The position numbers and the translations under genes were made by a program. From Acinetobacter sp. YWS30-1 (GTDB lineage Bacteria > Pseudomonadota > Gammaproteobacteria > Pseudomonadales > Moraxellaceae), in assembly GCF_033558715.1 (NCBI RefSeq), contig NZ_CP114606.1:372001-436000 (forward strand): a DNA stretch of 64,000 nt, given 5' to 3'. How positions within the stretch are numbered: the stretch's first letter is position 1; each line of letters begins with the position of its first letter. The notes under the pieces were generated by a model. The model made no database searches and was not told where the DNA came from. It worked only from the letters and a program-made list of their open reading frames with translations. Below are positions 44,283 through 53,488 of this stretch, piece by piece.

Positions 44283-45329
44283 TTATCTGGAACTCGGCTC
44301 AGGTAGGCCTTGACGCAGGCGTTGTGAATACTCCTGACTGGAGATCTGACCGATATCTTTAACCCGTGGATTAACGTGTGCACGCTGATACCAGGTTTGT
44401 ATATCCCAGCGCTGATCTAGCGCTTTTAAATCATATAGATAATCGGGTAAATATCCAGAAGCCAGCAGACGGTAATCTGAAGGAAGCTGTTGTTGAGATA
44501 CTGCCTGAGCCATATCAAAGACCAGCGTCGTGCAGTTACTGCTCAAGGTGTTATACCATTTAGGTTCTTTGGCCAGTTCATCAGCCTTACGCAGATATTC
44601 TTTAAATAGGGCCTGAGCTTCTGCTTGCGGCATTTTGACCGGAAAAAAGTAAACCTGCTCACCACGAATATTGCTACGCGTATATACAATATCTTTCTCA
44701 TCTGAGGCGACCAAACTCAGTTCATATTTTCGGAAGAAGCCACCAATAGCAGAAAATTTCTCATCCTTTTCTTTGCGAATTTCGATCGAGAAGGCGAGCG
44801 GTTTCTGATTGGCAAAATCAAAACTGACCAGCGTATGGGCAATTTTAGGTCCCATCCAGTAAGAGGTAATAATGTTTACCCCGGTAATGTCGTTTAGATC
44901 AAAACTCCGGCTTTCCCAGCGTTCAGTATATTGACCCTCTGCTTGCCAGTCAAAATTACGGATATTGTGCAAGGTGACTTGATTGCCTTGCTGCTCATAG
45001 GAGAGCAGTCGGGAAACTTCAGGATTCCAGTCACGATCCTGACGAGGTTCTATGCTTAAATAAGCCAGTAAGCTGACCAGAAAGGCTAGCAGATAAAGCA
45101 CTGTATCCACCTGGCGGGAAATCAGATGCTTGGTGAAATAAATGCCCAAGACCACACAGGCAAATAGAAGCCAGAGACCGATCAGAATGATGCTGCCAAT
45201 TTTACCCAAGGGTTGTTGCACCCAGAGCATCAGGCTCAGCCAAAGACTTGAACACAGGACAAATACACTAAACAGACTCCCTAATAACCACAGGCTCCAA
45301 TGCTTTTCTGAATTTTCTTGTCCTTGCAT
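44283..45329 (-). CDS. DUF4105 (Lnb N-terminal-like) membrane protein
   Basis: This 348-residue protein has three or four hydrophobic helices in the first 100 residues. A periplasmic DUF4105 domain follows (VSFDFANQKPLAFSIEIRKE), with the nearly invariant SSNCTTLVFDMA, whose Cys is the likely nucleophile. DUF4105 is related to the catalytic N-terminal part of lacto-N-biosidase-like proteins and to NlpC/P60-type folds. The substrate is unknown. I use ATG 45329; the TTG at 45335 is unlikely. Confidence 0.8.
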   Translation of the reverse strand: MQGQENSEKHWSLWLLGSLFSVFVLCSSLWLSLMLWVQQPLGKIGSIILIGLWLLFACVVLGIYFTKHLISRQVDTVLYLLAFLVSLLAYLSIEPRQDRDWNPEVSRLLSYEQQGNQVTLHNIRNFDWQAEGQYTERWESRSFDLNDITGVNIITSYWMGPKIAHTLVSFDFANQKPLAFSIEIRKEKDEKFSAIGGFFRKYELSLVASDEKDIVYTRSNIRGEQVYFFPVKMPQAEAQALFKEYLRKADELAKEPKWYNTLSSNCTTLVFDMAQAVSQQQLPSDYRLLASGYLPDYLYDLKALDQRWDIQTWYQRAHVNPRVKDIGQISSQEYSQRLRQGLPEPSSR

Positions 45330-45355
45330 GTTCAATCTTTTATAGAAAATAGGCT

Positions 45356-45868
45356 TTATTTTCTGTATGTTGCGAACTCAAATGCAATACCGGTTTTGTC
45401 ATCGATATGTTGTTCTGATGCAACTTTTTTGAACTCGGCTGGAATTTCCGGATAGTAGGCGTGACCCTGTACATCCAGTTCAACATGGGTCAGTTCCAGA
45501 CGATCAGCGATCTCCAGAGTCTGTTTAAAGATTTCCCCACCGCCAATGATAAAAATAGCATTCGGTTTTTCTGAAGTCTGCACATCGGCCACGGCTTGAG
45601 TCAAGGCATCTTCAATCGTATGCGCGACTTTGACGCCTTCAAAAGACCAGTCAGGATCGCGGGTAATCACCCAGTTCACACGTTTAGGCAGCGCACGGCC
45701 CATCGACTCAAGCGTTTTACGGCCCATGACAATCACGCCACCCTGGGTAATTTCCTTAAAGTGCTTGAGATCTGCTGAGATATGCCAAGGCAGATCATTG
45801 TCTTTACCAATACAGCGCTGCTGATCCATTGCCACGACATGAACGACTTCTAAATCCTGAAATGCCAT
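45356..45868 (-). CDS. folA: Dihydrofolate reductase
   Basis: This 170-residue enzyme reduces dihydrofolate with NADPH and is the trimethoprim target. The start (VVHVVAMDQQRCIGKDNDLPWHI) has the substrate-binding loop and the catalytic acid in NDLPWHISADLKHFK. VIVMGRKTLESMGRALP and IFIIGGGEIFKQTLEI bind NADPH. I start at ATG 45868 because GAG lies 7 bases upstream. A longer frame to 45913 runs into the hairpin between thyA and folA. It follows thyA, which regenerates dihydrofolate. Confidence 0.95.
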   Translation of the reverse strand: MAFQDLEVVHVVAMDQQRCIGKDNDLPWHISADLKHFKEITQGGVIVMGRKTLESMGRALPKRVNWVITRDPDWSFEGVKVAHTIEDALTQAVADVQTSEKPNAIFIIGGGEIFKQTLEIADRLELTHVELDVQGHAYYPEIPAEFKKVASEQHIDDKTGIAFEFATYRK

Positions 45869-45911
45869 ACCCATACTCAAAAACAGATAAAAATTATTGC
45901 TATTAAAATGC

Positions 45912-45939
45912 AAAATCCCACTTTAAGCAAAGTGGGATT
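45912..45939 (-). terminator. Hairpin between thyA and folA
   Basis: AAATCCCACTTT/AAAGTGGGATTT, a perfect 12-bp stem with a 4-base loop, followed on the minus strand by TTTTGCATTTT. It may partly terminate thyA transcripts before folA. Confidence 0.75.
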
Positions 45940-45966
45940 TGAATATTTTCCGGGGCTTAACCAGAA

Positions 45967-46809
45967 TTAAACTGCAACTGGTGCTTTAATTCCTGGATGT
46001 GATTCATAACCCACAATTTCAATATCTTCAAATTTGAAATCAAACAAGTCTTTAACTTCAGGATTCAGTTTTAACTGGCACAGGCCTAAAGGCTCACGAC
46101 TGAGTTGAAGTTTGGCCTGTTCAAAATGATTGGCATATAAATGCGTATCACCACCCGTCCAGACAAAATCACCGACATCCAGATCACACACCTGTGCAAT
46201 CATATGAGTCAATAGAGCATAGCTAGCAATATTAAACGGAACGCCAAGGAAAACGTCAGCACTACGTTGATAAAGCTGGCAAGACAATTTGCCATTATGT
46301 ACAAAGAACTGGAACAGGGTATGGCAAGGCGGTAAAGCCACCTGACTCGCTTCATTTGGATTCCAGCCAGACACAATCAGACGGCGTGAATTAGGATTAG
46401 TCTTGATTTCATTGATCAGCCATTTGATCTGGTCAAAACCATCCTGATTGTAGCTGCCATCCGTATTTTGAGTAGCACCAAAATTACGCCACTGATGGCC
46501 GTAGACTGGACCGAGTTCACCTTCTGGACGACCAAAACGCGCGGTCTGTTCCGCAGTTGCCCATTCATCCCAGATGGTCACTTTATTATCCTGAAGATAC
46601 TTTACATGGGTATCGCCTTTCAGGAACCACAGCAGTTCAATCACGATCGAACGGAAATGAACTTTTTTAGTGGTGAGTAAAGGGAAGCCCTTGGAAAGAT
46701 CAAAGCGCATCTGATGACCAAATACCGAGCGTGTACCTGTGCCGGTACGGTCGCCTTTATCGCCGCCGTTGTCGAGGATATGTTGTAAAAGGTCAAGATA
46801 TTGGCGCAT
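45967..46809 (-). CDS. thyA: Thymidylate synthase
   Basis: This 280-residue enzyme methylates dUMP to dTMP using methylene-THF. The nucleophile Cys is in [13 protein letters not shown]. Other signatures are [20 protein letters not shown], the later [22 protein letters not shown] and [12 protein letters not shown]. It shares the strand and region with folA, as commonly seen. Confidence 0.97.
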   Translation of the reverse strand: MRQYLDLLQHILDNGGDKGDRTGTGTRSVFGHQMRFDLSKGFPLLTTKKVHFRSIVIELLWFLKGDTHVKYLQDNKVTIWDEWATAEQTARFGRPEGELGPVYGHQWRNFGATQNTDGSYNQDGFDQIKWLINEIKTNPNSRRLIVSGWNPNEASQVALPPCHTLFQFFVHNGKLSCQLYQRSADVFLGVPFNIASYALLTHMIAQVCDLDVGDFVWTGGDTHLYANHFEQAKLQLSREPLGLCQLKLNPEVKDLFDFKFEDIEIVGYESHPGIKAPVAV

Positions 46810-46941
46810 AGGTCTCTCTTAAAATCTGTTGCAAATTGCTTTTCTTTGAATTGGGCAATTTAAAATTGCGCTCATCATAACATTTTTTTTGAGCACTTCC
46901 GCATAGCAGTGAAAATGATTAAACATAAGAGAAAAGGGCAT

Positions 46942-46971
46942 AAAAAAGCATCCATGATGGATGCTTTTTTA
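46942..46971 (-). terminator. Terminator of the lipocalin gene
   Basis: AGCATCCA/TGGATGCT stem, A-run on the left and T-run on the right; it lies immediately after the lipocalin stop on the minus strand. Confidence 0.88.
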
Positions 46972-46980
46972 TCATCTTTT

Positions 46981-47472
46981 TTAAGCTGTTGGCTTACCGG
47001 TATGTACCGTATGGATCAGATCAGACAGGTCATAACCCAGAGATTTAGCATAGGCCAGATATTCCTGTTTGGTTGCTTCATCCAGTGTCGGCTTACGATG
47101 CAGGAGCCATAGATATTTCATGTTTGGCTCACCAACCAATGCAGTTTCATAATTGTCATCCAGTTTGAGAATCCAGTAATCCCCTTTGGTAAAAGGTACC
47201 CAGCGCAAACCTTCAGGCAAGAAACTGACTTCCAGTTTCCCATGCTCAGCATCCACAATGGTGGCTTCCCCAATAGATTCATCCAGTTTGCCCGCACCAT
47301 CTAGACAACGGTTCTGGACGCGGACTGTGCCATTTTCATTCAGGCTGTAGGCTGCGGAAATATCAGTACTGTCTTCAGGTTGGTGTTTCATAGGCAGACG
47401 GGCAATTTCGTACCAGATCCCTAAATATTGTTCTAAATTGAAATTTGAAATAGTCTTTACATCATGACTCAT
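46981..47472 (-). CDS. Lipocalin family protein (Blc-like)
   Basis: This 163-residue protein has the lipocalin motif NLEQYLGIWYEIARLPMKHQ at about residues 12-31, with the GxW and the following conserved basic residue. The beta-barrel continues through YWILKLDDNYETALVGEPN and the end LWLLHRKPTLDE. Blc homologues carry a lipoprotein signal, but this one has no signal peptide, so it may be cytoplasmic or the export signal is absent. I start at ATG 47472 with GAGGAAG 6 bases upstream. Ligand unknown. Confidence 0.88.
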   Translation of the reverse strand: MSHDVKTISNFNLEQYLGIWYEIARLPMKHQPEDSTDISAAYSLNENGTVRVQNRCLDGAGKLDESIGEATIVDAEHGKLEVSFLPEGLRWVPFTKGDYWILKLDDNYETALVGEPNMKYLWLLHRKPTLDEATKQEYLAYAKSLGYDLSDLIHTVHTGKPTA

Positions 47473-47860
47473 ATTTTTCTTCCTCATCATCTCAATTTAA
47501 ATTTACTAAATCAGTCTAATACGAGAGTTGTTAGCCGGAATGATGTAATCCTGTAGTGAAATGTTGACTTTATTATCGTGAGTAAAATTACAGATTTAGT
47601 CATAAAGGCACTCAAATATTGATTTAGAAATAGTCTGAGCAGGATCGGTAATAAATTTGAAAAGTGGTGAATTTATAACTTTTTTGTGAAAATTGTAAAT
47701 TTTATAAATATAAAAGAAATAACAAGTTAAGTAAAATTAAATAAATATGGAAAAATATATTTACATTTTTAACGTGAAAAGTAACATTTAAGCGTCTAGT
47801 ATTCACCGCGTGTTGAAGATTTGAAAGCCAAACTTACAGGCGAGGAGTACTTGGTCCAAT
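47473..47860. other. A/T-rich intergenic region without a gene
   Basis: This 388-base stretch separates the divergent lipocalin and amidase-like genes and should hold both promoters. It is strongly A/T-rich in 47680-47790. I see no hairpin with a T-run and no coding frame I trust. Confidence 0.5.
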
Positions 47861-48406
47861 ATGATTTATGATCATCAAGTGAATATGAGCGAAGTGCATG
47901 CTCCTGTTCAAGCGAACGTCATAATTCGTTCCCAATCGGGACAAAATTCCAAACGTCAGCCTCAGCGCTATACCTCTGTGTCAGCTCGTAACAAAAGCTC
48001 TGAATCTCGCAAGACTTTTAGTGCAATGAACGGCCAGCGTTTCGATATTGAAAAATTCACCAGCTACCTGCAAGGCATTACCCGCAGTACCAGTACACAG
48101 AAATGTGCACGCAGTATTCGCGTCGGTTTGCAGTCTTCAGGCGCAAAAATTGTGAATCATCCTGTTGCCGCAGCTGACTGGGGCAATACCCTCCAGCAAT
48201 TAGGCTATCGAAAAATCAACCTGTCTTTTGACCGTCCGAAAAAAGGTGATATCTACATTATCGACCGGACTTCACAGCATCAGTATGGTCATATTGCAGC
48301 ATATTCTGGTTCGGCCTGGGTTTCTGATTTTAAACAGAATGGCTATGCGGTCTATCGTAATTCCGATGTGAAATATACGTATTACCGTCTAGATTCATAT
48401 CTTTAA
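47861..48406 (+). CDS. CHAP/NlpC-like cysteine amidase candidate
   Basis: This 181-residue protein has a disordered, basic, Ser/Gln-rich start (about 1-55). A cysteine peptidase/amidase-like core follows at about 60-175: C82 in STQKCARSIRVGL, H144 in YGHIAAYSG and D156 in WVSDFKQNG fit a Cys-His-Asp arrangement, and KKGDIYIID precedes the His. This layout resembles CHAP/NlpC peptidoglycan amidases. There is no signal peptide. A cell-wall-acting effector, or a lysozyme-like protein exported by another route, is possible; no secretion or immunity gene is adjacent. The start at 47861 has GAGGAG 13 bases upstream. Confidence 0.6.
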   Translation: MIYDHQVNMSEVHAPVQANVIIRSQSGQNSKRQPQRYTSVSARNKSSESRKTFSAMNGQRFDIEKFTSYLQGITRSTSTQKCARSIRVGLQSSGAKIVNHPVAAADWGNTLQQLGYRKINLSFDRPKKGDIYIIDRTSQHQYGHIAAYSGSAWVSDFKQNGYAVYRNSDVKYTYYRLDSYL

Positions 48407-48455
48407 ATCAGACGCTGAAAATTTCAGAACTTAAAAATGAAAGTCGCGAAATGGT

Positions 48456-48842
48456 TCAATCTTCGAAGCGTTTCGCACGTTTATTATAAATCGACAAGAT
48501 AAACAGTCCAATCGCCACAAAACCCAAGCATTGTAGACCTAGCGCTATAGTTTCCCAGATCTCACCCGTTTTAGGTAAATAACCGATCAGGCTAATTACT
48601 GCCACAATCGGAATCGCCATCGTTAAAGCACGAAAACCTTCGGCATAAGGATTTTCAGGAGCAAGCTTTAATCTGAATTCACGCAAGACGTGCATCAGCA
48701 TTCCAATCGCCAGACTGATTCCAACAAATATCGAACCCAGTTTCGTTACAGTCGATGCTATGTAAATTACGATACATACCGCAATAATAATGATGAGCTT
48801 GAGCTGACGGTTGCAGCGTTCGGAGTACCAGAACTCAAGCAT
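48456..48842 (-). CDS. Small membrane protein, paralogue of the upstream gene
   Basis: This 128-residue protein starts MLEFWYSERC and has four hydrophobic helices (about 15-30, 35-52, 72-90 and 97-118) and a basic end. The next gene upstream (48835-49227) also starts MLEFW and has the same helix layout, which indicates duplication. The two frames overlap by 8 bases, so translation is coupled. Function unknown. Confidence 0.65.
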   Translation of the reverse strand: MLEFWYSERCNRQLKLIIIIAVCIVIYIASTVTKLGSIFVGISLAIGMLMHVLREFRLKLAPENPYAEGFRALTMAIPIVAVISLIGYLPKTGEIWETIALGLQCLGFVAIGLFILSIYNKRAKRFED

Positions 48843-49227
48843 GTGGGGAACCTGAATCCGACTTGTTCTGATTAAGCAAAGACAGAGGCGAAAACAGGCA
48901 GATTGTCAAAGCCATAAAGGCAATTCCCTGAGCGCCTGGCAGCAAGATTTCACCCTGTTTCATGTTCATAAAAATCAGGCTGATTAATAAGGCAATCGGA
49001 ATCCAGGTCAGGACACGATAGAACAGGCCAGTCGGATTTTTTGCTGCGAAATGAATTTTGCAGTAACGACAAATCAGAAAAATAATTCCGGTACCGGCAA
49101 ACATCAGGATGGCATCTAAAGGCAAAGGTTCCATCCAGTACAGACCTACGGCAATTGCAGCAATCACAACAAAGAACAGCAGTTTTTTCAGGAGCGACAC
49201 CTGCGGATTGAACCAGAACTCAAGCAT
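48835..49227 (-). CDS. Small membrane protein, MLEFW paralogue
   Basis: This 130-residue protein starts MLEFWFNPQVSLLKK and has about four hydrophobic helices. Its end (NKSDSGSPHA) overlaps the start of the following paralogue. I know no family. The pair looks like a recently duplicated inner-membrane protein. The lgt gene lies upstream on the same strand, but a terminator separates them. Confidence 0.65.
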   Translation of the reverse strand: MLEFWFNPQVSLLKKLLFFVVIAAIAVGLYWMEPLPLDAILMFAGTGIIFLICRYCKIHFAAKNPTGLFYRVLTWIPIALLISLIFMNMKQGEILLPGAQGIAFMALTICLFSPLSLLNQNKSDSGSPHA

Positions 49228-49278
49228 GATGATGTATGAACAGAAAAGATAAAAAGCACTTTAGCATATTTTAAATAT

Positions 49279-49302
49279 AAAAAAGCGAGGCAGATGCCTC
49301 GC
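49279..49302 (-). terminator. Terminator of lgt
   Basis: GCGAGGC/GCCTCGC stem with a 4-base loop; A-run on the left gives the T-run on the minus strand. Confidence 0.9.
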
Positions 49303-49316
49303 AATATTTAGGAAAA

Positions 49317-50129
49317 TTATCCGTTATTTTTCTGTGGACCCCAGTCATAAACTTTCTTCTGATAGGCATACCAAAGCATCCACAGACCAACCAGGATCAT
49401 TGGCAGGCTCAGGAATTGTCCTTTACTCATCCAACCAATAAATAGCTGACCATTATCCGGTTCACGGAAGAACTCGACGATAAAACGGGCTAGACCATAG
49501 CCGGTCAGGAATACCGCAGAAACTGCCATACGTGGACGTGGCTTGCTACTAAACCACCACAGTACGATAAACAGAATCAAGCCTTCACAGAGCGCCTGAT
49601 ACAGTTGTGAGGGATGACGTACCAGCTGCAGCGGATCGGTTGGGAAAATCATGCCCAAGGCAAAATTTGGATCAGTGACTTGACGACCATAGAGTTCACC
49701 ACCAATAAAGTTACCAATTCGGCCAAACATCAGGCCTGTCGGAACGCAGGGCGCAATAAAGTCCAGTGTCTGGAACCAGGCCATCTTATATTTCTTGCAC
49801 CACCACAACATGGCCAGGATTACGCCGAGGAAGCCGCCGTGGAAACTCATCCCACCGGTCCAGATCTGGAACAGCCAGAGTGGATTTTCCAAAAACTGAG
49901 AAAAACCGTAGAATAAAACATAACCGACCCGGCCGCCGATGATCACACCCAAAGCCCCAAAGAAAATCAGATCCGAGACCATATCTGGTGTCCAGCCGCG
50001 TTGTTTAGCGCGATAAGTCGCCAGTCCCCAGGCAAATAAAAAAGCCAAGAGATACATCAGTCCATACCAGTGGACTTGCAAAGGCCCGAGCGAAATTGCA
50101 ACGGGATCTATGTTTGGATAGGTGAGCAT
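49317..50129 (-). CDS. lgt: Prolipoprotein diacylglyceryl transferase Lgt
   Basis: This 270-residue inner-membrane enzyme moves diacylglycerol from phosphatidylglycerol to the lipobox Cys of prolipoproteins. It has seven hydrophobic helices. The Lgt signature [16 protein letters not shown] is at about residue 140, and the essential His/Tyr region is near [22 protein letters not shown] precedes the ATG. Several lipoproteins encoded in this window (6978, 8726, 9346 and 43718) would be its substrates. Confidence 0.97.
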   Translation of the reverse strand: MLTYPNIDPVAISLGPLQVHWYGLMYLLAFLFAWGLATYRAKQRGWTPDMVSDLIFFGALGVIIGGRVGYVLFYGFSQFLENPLWLFQIWTGGMSFHGGFLGVILAMLWWCKKYKMAWFQTLDFIAPCVPTGLMFGRIGNFIGGELYGRQVTDPNFALGMIFPTDPLQLVRHPSQLYQALCEGLILFIVLWWFSSKPRPRMAVSAVFLTGYGLARFIVEFFREPDNGQLFIGWMSKGQFLSLPMILVGLWMLWYAYQKKVYDWGPQKNNG

Positions 50130-50222
50130 TCCTGTTCCTTGTGATTCTGTTTTGCACAGATTTTAGCTGAAAGCGAAGAAAATTGTTGTACATTCAATGT
50201 GTAAAGATCGAGAGCATCAATT

Positions 50223-51005
50223 ATGTGTATTGTGGCACTGGCTTGGCGAGTTCTGGATGAAACGCCTTTATGTCTGATTTCAAATCGTGATGAGTTCTAT
50301 CAACGTCCAACACAGGCATTATATGAATGGGAGAACAGTCCGATTATTGCCGGGCAGGATCTGCAGTCTGGTGGTACTTGGATGGGTATAACTGCTTCAG
50401 GACGATGGGCAGTGATTACCAATTTCAGGGATGGTAATGACAAGAATAACTACCCAACTTCACGTGGACATATCATTCAGCATTTTCTGGAATCTGAATT
50501 GAAACCTATCCGGTTTGCTCAAGAGTTGGAAAAACGTCAATGTGATTATGCGGGCTTTAACCTGTTTGTCGGTGATCGTGATCAAGCCGTCTATATGAGT
50601 AATCGTGGTGAGGCGCCACAAGTACTGGCACATGGGGTATATGTAGTCTCAAATGGCCTAATGAGCGAAGACTGGCAAAAGACCAGGCATTTGCGCAAGC
50701 GCTTTACTCAGGAGCTTCTGCCGATGCTTCAACAGAACAACATTCCACAAGCAGACATTTATCATGCTGCCTGGGATATTCTGGAAGATGAGCGTAAAGT
50801 GATTCCGGCACTATTGCCCAAAACCGGAATTAACGAGGAGATGGAAGAACTCCTATCATCTACATTTATTCAGAGTCCGGTCTACGGCACACGTTGTTCC
50901 AATTTTCTAAGATTGCATCAGCAGCATTGGCAATGGCTGGAAAAATCCCAGCAGGGAGAGAGTGCAGGGCAGATCGTAGAAAAAGTCATTCAGATCATTG
51001 TATAA
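50223..51005 (+). CDS. NRDE/TANGO2 family protein
   Basis: This 260-residue protein has the family signature CLISNRDEFYQRP (NRDE motif) near residue 20. The start MCIVALAW is shared with TANGO2-like proteins, and Cys2 may be exposed after Met removal. SGGTWMGITASGRWAVITNFRD also fits the family. The human homologue affects Golgi/ER organisation and haem handling; the bacterial role is unclear. The gene is divergent from lgt. Confidence 0.9.
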   Translation: MCIVALAWRVLDETPLCLISNRDEFYQRPTQALYEWENSPIIAGQDLQSGGTWMGITASGRWAVITNFRDGNDKNNYPTSRGHIIQHFLESELKPIRFAQELEKRQCDYAGFNLFVGDRDQAVYMSNRGEAPQVLAHGVYVVSNGLMSEDWQKTRHLRKRFTQELLPMLQQNNIPQADIYHAAWDILEDERKVIPALLPKTGINEEMEELLSSTFIQSPVYGTRCSNFLRLHQQHWQWLEKSQQGESAGQIVEKVIQIIV

Positions 51006-51118
51006 ATAATAGTATTCATGATGATCTTGATAAAAAGCTTAGTTTAAACAGTGAACTCTGAGAGTAGATAGGTGTGCTAGGATAAAGCCCATCTATCTAT
51101 GCAATTTTCAGCTCTCCT

Positions 51119-52000
51119 ATGGCACTGCTCCTTCCGCTTATTTCATTTCTGATTGGATTCTGGGGCGTTCATTATTTAAAGTCGATCCGTCCATTCATGG
51201 CGGCCTTGCTGGCACGTCTTTTGATTCCCTTGATTGTCATTTACAACATGGTGTTTTATAAGCCGGGCAGTCTGTGGCTGATCGGTTTTAGTATCTTTAG
51301 CTCACTGTTTCTGTTTAGCCTGTTCTTTCTTTTCTCCAAAGATAAGTTGCGGGCATTATGTTTTAGTTATTTAAACGGGGTCTGGCTCGGCTTTCCTTTT
51401 GCCTTAGCTGTATTTGGTCCGGATGCCTTAAATACCATTGTGGCTCTTTATATTGGCGGTTCTTTATTTGGCAATGTCAGTGCTGTAGTCGCTGTTAGTC
51501 CTGATAAACAGGATCCCCAATTCATTATTAAAAATATGCTGAAATCCCCGCCAGTGATTGCGCTTTCTATTGCAGCGATTTTGTCCTTCTGGGATTTTAC
51601 TACCTATGAAGCGCATCCGCTGATTCAATGGGGCTATGCCACGAACAAGTTTCTAGTGACTTTTGCCGGTATGTGTATTCTGGGAATGTGGTTGAGTAAA
51701 GTCAGGATTCAACTGAGTGATTTAAAACGTAGTTTGATCTTGATCAGCGGTCGTTTTGTGCTAGCTCTAGGTCTGGCAGCAGGGGCTTATTTCTTATTAC
51801 CGATTCCACATCAAGCCCTGATCTATGCTGTGATGATGATGTATTTCCTGCTTCCACCCGCCGCGAATATTGTGGCACTGGAAACCCATTATCAGGGCAC
51901 AGGTTATTCAGCGAAATATATTGCCTCAGGAACGATTGCGAGTGCAATTTTGATTGGGGTGTATGGGATGGTGGTACATGCGGTGGTGCCAACGTTATGA
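51119..52000 (+). CDS. AEC-family transporter
   Basis: This 293-residue protein has about ten hydrophobic helices. The AEC (auxin efflux carrier-like) pattern is seen in the paired halves, with IPLIVIYNMVF in the first and VMMMYFLLPPAANIVALE in the second. These are permeases for organic acids, amino acids or similar solutes. No substrate clue comes from the neighbours. The ATG at 51119 has no clear ribosome site. Confidence 0.8.
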   Translation: MALLLPLISFLIGFWGVHYLKSIRPFMAALLARLLIPLIVIYNMVFYKPGSLWLIGFSIFSSLFLFSLFFLFSKDKLRALCFSYLNGVWLGFPFALAVFGPDALNTIVALYIGGSLFGNVSAVVAVSPDKQDPQFIIKNMLKSPPVIALSIAAILSFWDFTTYEAHPLIQWGYATNKFLVTFAGMCILGMWLSKVRIQLSDLKRSLILISGRFVLALGLAAGAYFLLPIPHQALIYAVMMMYFLLPPAANIVALETHYQGTGYSAKYIASGTIASAILIGVYGMVVHAVVPTL

Positions 52001-52151
52001 AAGTTCCCTCTCCTTGTAGGAGAGGGTTAGGGAGAGGTAATTTACTATTTAAATCCCTCCCAACCTCCCTTTGAAAAAGGGAGGGGCTCCTTCTCCCCAA
52101 GGGTGAGGAAATGGCCTCCCTCTAACTCCCTCCTAAAAGGAGGGAGGACTC
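52001..52151. repeat. Hairpin-rich dispersed intergenic repeat, copy 2
   Basis: Several inverted repeats follow one another, such as CCCTCTCCTTGTAGGAGAGGG at the start, CCTCCCTTTGAAAAAGGGAGG (52064-52084) and CCTCCTAAAAGGAGG. The 35 bases 52050-52084 are the reverse complement of 11410-11444 with one mismatch. The copy lies between convergent genes and may terminate both. Confidence 0.8.
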
Positions 52152-52166
52152 CTTTAGGAATTAGAT

Positions 52167-52793
52167 TTATTTTTCCAAACTCGCCTTAAACAGTTTCATC
52201 GCCTGACCACGATGGCTGATTTTATTTTTCTCTTCCTTGCTCATTTCTGCGCTGGAAATTCCTAGTTCTGGTAACCAGAACAATGGATCATAACCAAAGC
52301 CATTTTCACCGCGTGCTGCTTCCAGAATTTCACCTTTCCAGATGCCCTGGAAGATTTGTGGTAATGGGTCTTCGGCATGTTGAACTAAGGCCAGTACACA
52401 CACAAACATGCCTTCAATCGGTTCACCGTCTTTACGCAGTGGTTTCAGGTCAGCCAGTAATTTTTCGTTGTTCGCTGCATCATCACCATGTTCACCCGCA
52501 TAACGTGCAGAGTAAATTCCAGGTGCACCGCCCAGAACTGGTACACAAATCCCTGAATCATCAGCAATCGCAGGTTTGCCAGAAATACGTGAGGCATGAC
52601 GTGCCTTGATAATGGCATTTTCAACAAAGCTCAAACCATCTTCAATTGCGTCTTCAATATTCAGCTGACCTTGAGGAATCACTTCAACCGGAAGTTTAAG
52701 CTCAGCAAACATCTTTTCGAATTCTGCAATCTTGCCCTTATTATTACTTGCCAATACCAGTGTGCCTTGGGAGAGCCAGTCAGTTGAAGTCAT
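52167..52793 (-). CDS. rdgB: dITP/XTP pyrophosphatase RdgB
   Basis: This 208-residue enzyme removes non-standard purine triphosphates (dITP, XTP) from the pool. The HAM1 start LVLASNNKGKIAEFEKMF, the catalytic metal site ADDSGICVPVLGGAPGIYSARYAG, and the later GFGYDPLFWLPELG and SHRGQAMKLF are all present. The ATG at 52793 is supported by the signature's normal distance from the start. Confidence 0.96.
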   Translation of the reverse strand: MTSTDWLSQGTLVLASNNKGKIAEFEKMFAELKLPVEVIPQGQLNIEDAIEDGLSFVENAIIKARHASRISGKPAIADDSGICVPVLGGAPGIYSARYAGEHGDDAANNEKLLADLKPLRKDGEPIEGMFVCVLALVQHAEDPLPQIFQGIWKGEILEAARGENGFGYDPLFWLPELGISSAEMSKEEKNKISHRGQAMKLFKASLEK

Positions 52794-52862
52794 ATTAATT
52801 ACTCATCTTTCAAATTACATATATGTAGTGTAGCAACTTGCTGCAGTTTTTAGGCCATAAAA

Positions 52863-52887
52863 AAAAGCACCCGAAGGCGCTCTTTTG
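52863..52887 (-). terminator. Terminator of the metX-metW-Sel1 cluster
   Basis: AGCACC/GGCGCT stem (with one G-U) closing a short CGAA-type loop; the T-run follows on the minus strand. Confidence 0.75.
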
Positions 52888-52897
52888 CAGATCCAGC

Positions 52898-53488
52898 TTA
52901 TTGTGCCTGAATCCAACGGTCTGCACGATCACGTGCTTGACGGATCTGTTCCTGGGTCAAGTTGGCTGCCAATGCAGTTTTTTTGCCTTCAGATAAAGTA
53001 ATCACTTTATTGTCCAGCATGCCGTCACGGGTAGAGAGTTCATACCACTGATAAGCACCCATATAGTTTTTCTTTTTCTCTTCCATCATCGCCAGGTTAA
53101 AGCTGGCACGATTATCACCGCGGCTGGCTGCTTTTTCAAAGTACTGGCGAGCCAGTGTTTCATCTTTCTTGGTGCCAATACCATCTGCCAGCATACGGCC
53201 AACATTCAGTTGAGCCACTGCCAGACCTTGATCTGCTGCTGCTTTATACCAGGCAAAAGCCTGACGTTCATCTTTCTGAATGTCTTTACCATACTGGTAT
53301 TTTGTTGCTAAATAAAATTGTGCACCAGGCTGACCTGCTTTAGCCGCTTTAGTCAGACTATGAATGTCCATTACTGAATATTGCGCTGCTTGGCTGGCCA
53401 CAGAAGGCGTTGGTGCAACGTAATCGGCATGGGCCTGCATGCCAAAAAGTCCAGCCAGTAGCGTCGTACTTAATAATAATTTTTTCAT
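52898..53488 (-). CDS. Sel1-like repeat protein, exported
   Basis: This 196-residue protein has a signal peptide (KKLLLSTTLLAGLFGMQAHA, cleaved at about residue 21). Three Sel1-like repeats follow, at about 45-140 (AGQPGAQFYLATKYQYGKDI, then DERQAFAWYKAAADQGLAVA, and LARQYFEKAASRGDNRASFN). Sel1 repeats are protein-binding helical pairs; the partner is unknown. Its ATG overlaps the metW stop (ATGA), so its translation is coupled to metW though the function looks unrelated. Confidence 0.88.
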   Translation of the reverse strand: MKKLLLSTTLLAGLFGMQAHADYVAPTPSVASQAAQYSVMDIHSLTKAAKAGQPGAQFYLATKYQYGKDIQKDERQAFAWYKAAADQGLAVAQLNVGRMLADGIGTKKDETLARQYFEKAASRGDNRASFNLAMMEEKKKNYMGAYQWYELSTRDGMLDNKVITLSEGKKTALAANLTQEQIRQARDRADRWIQAQ

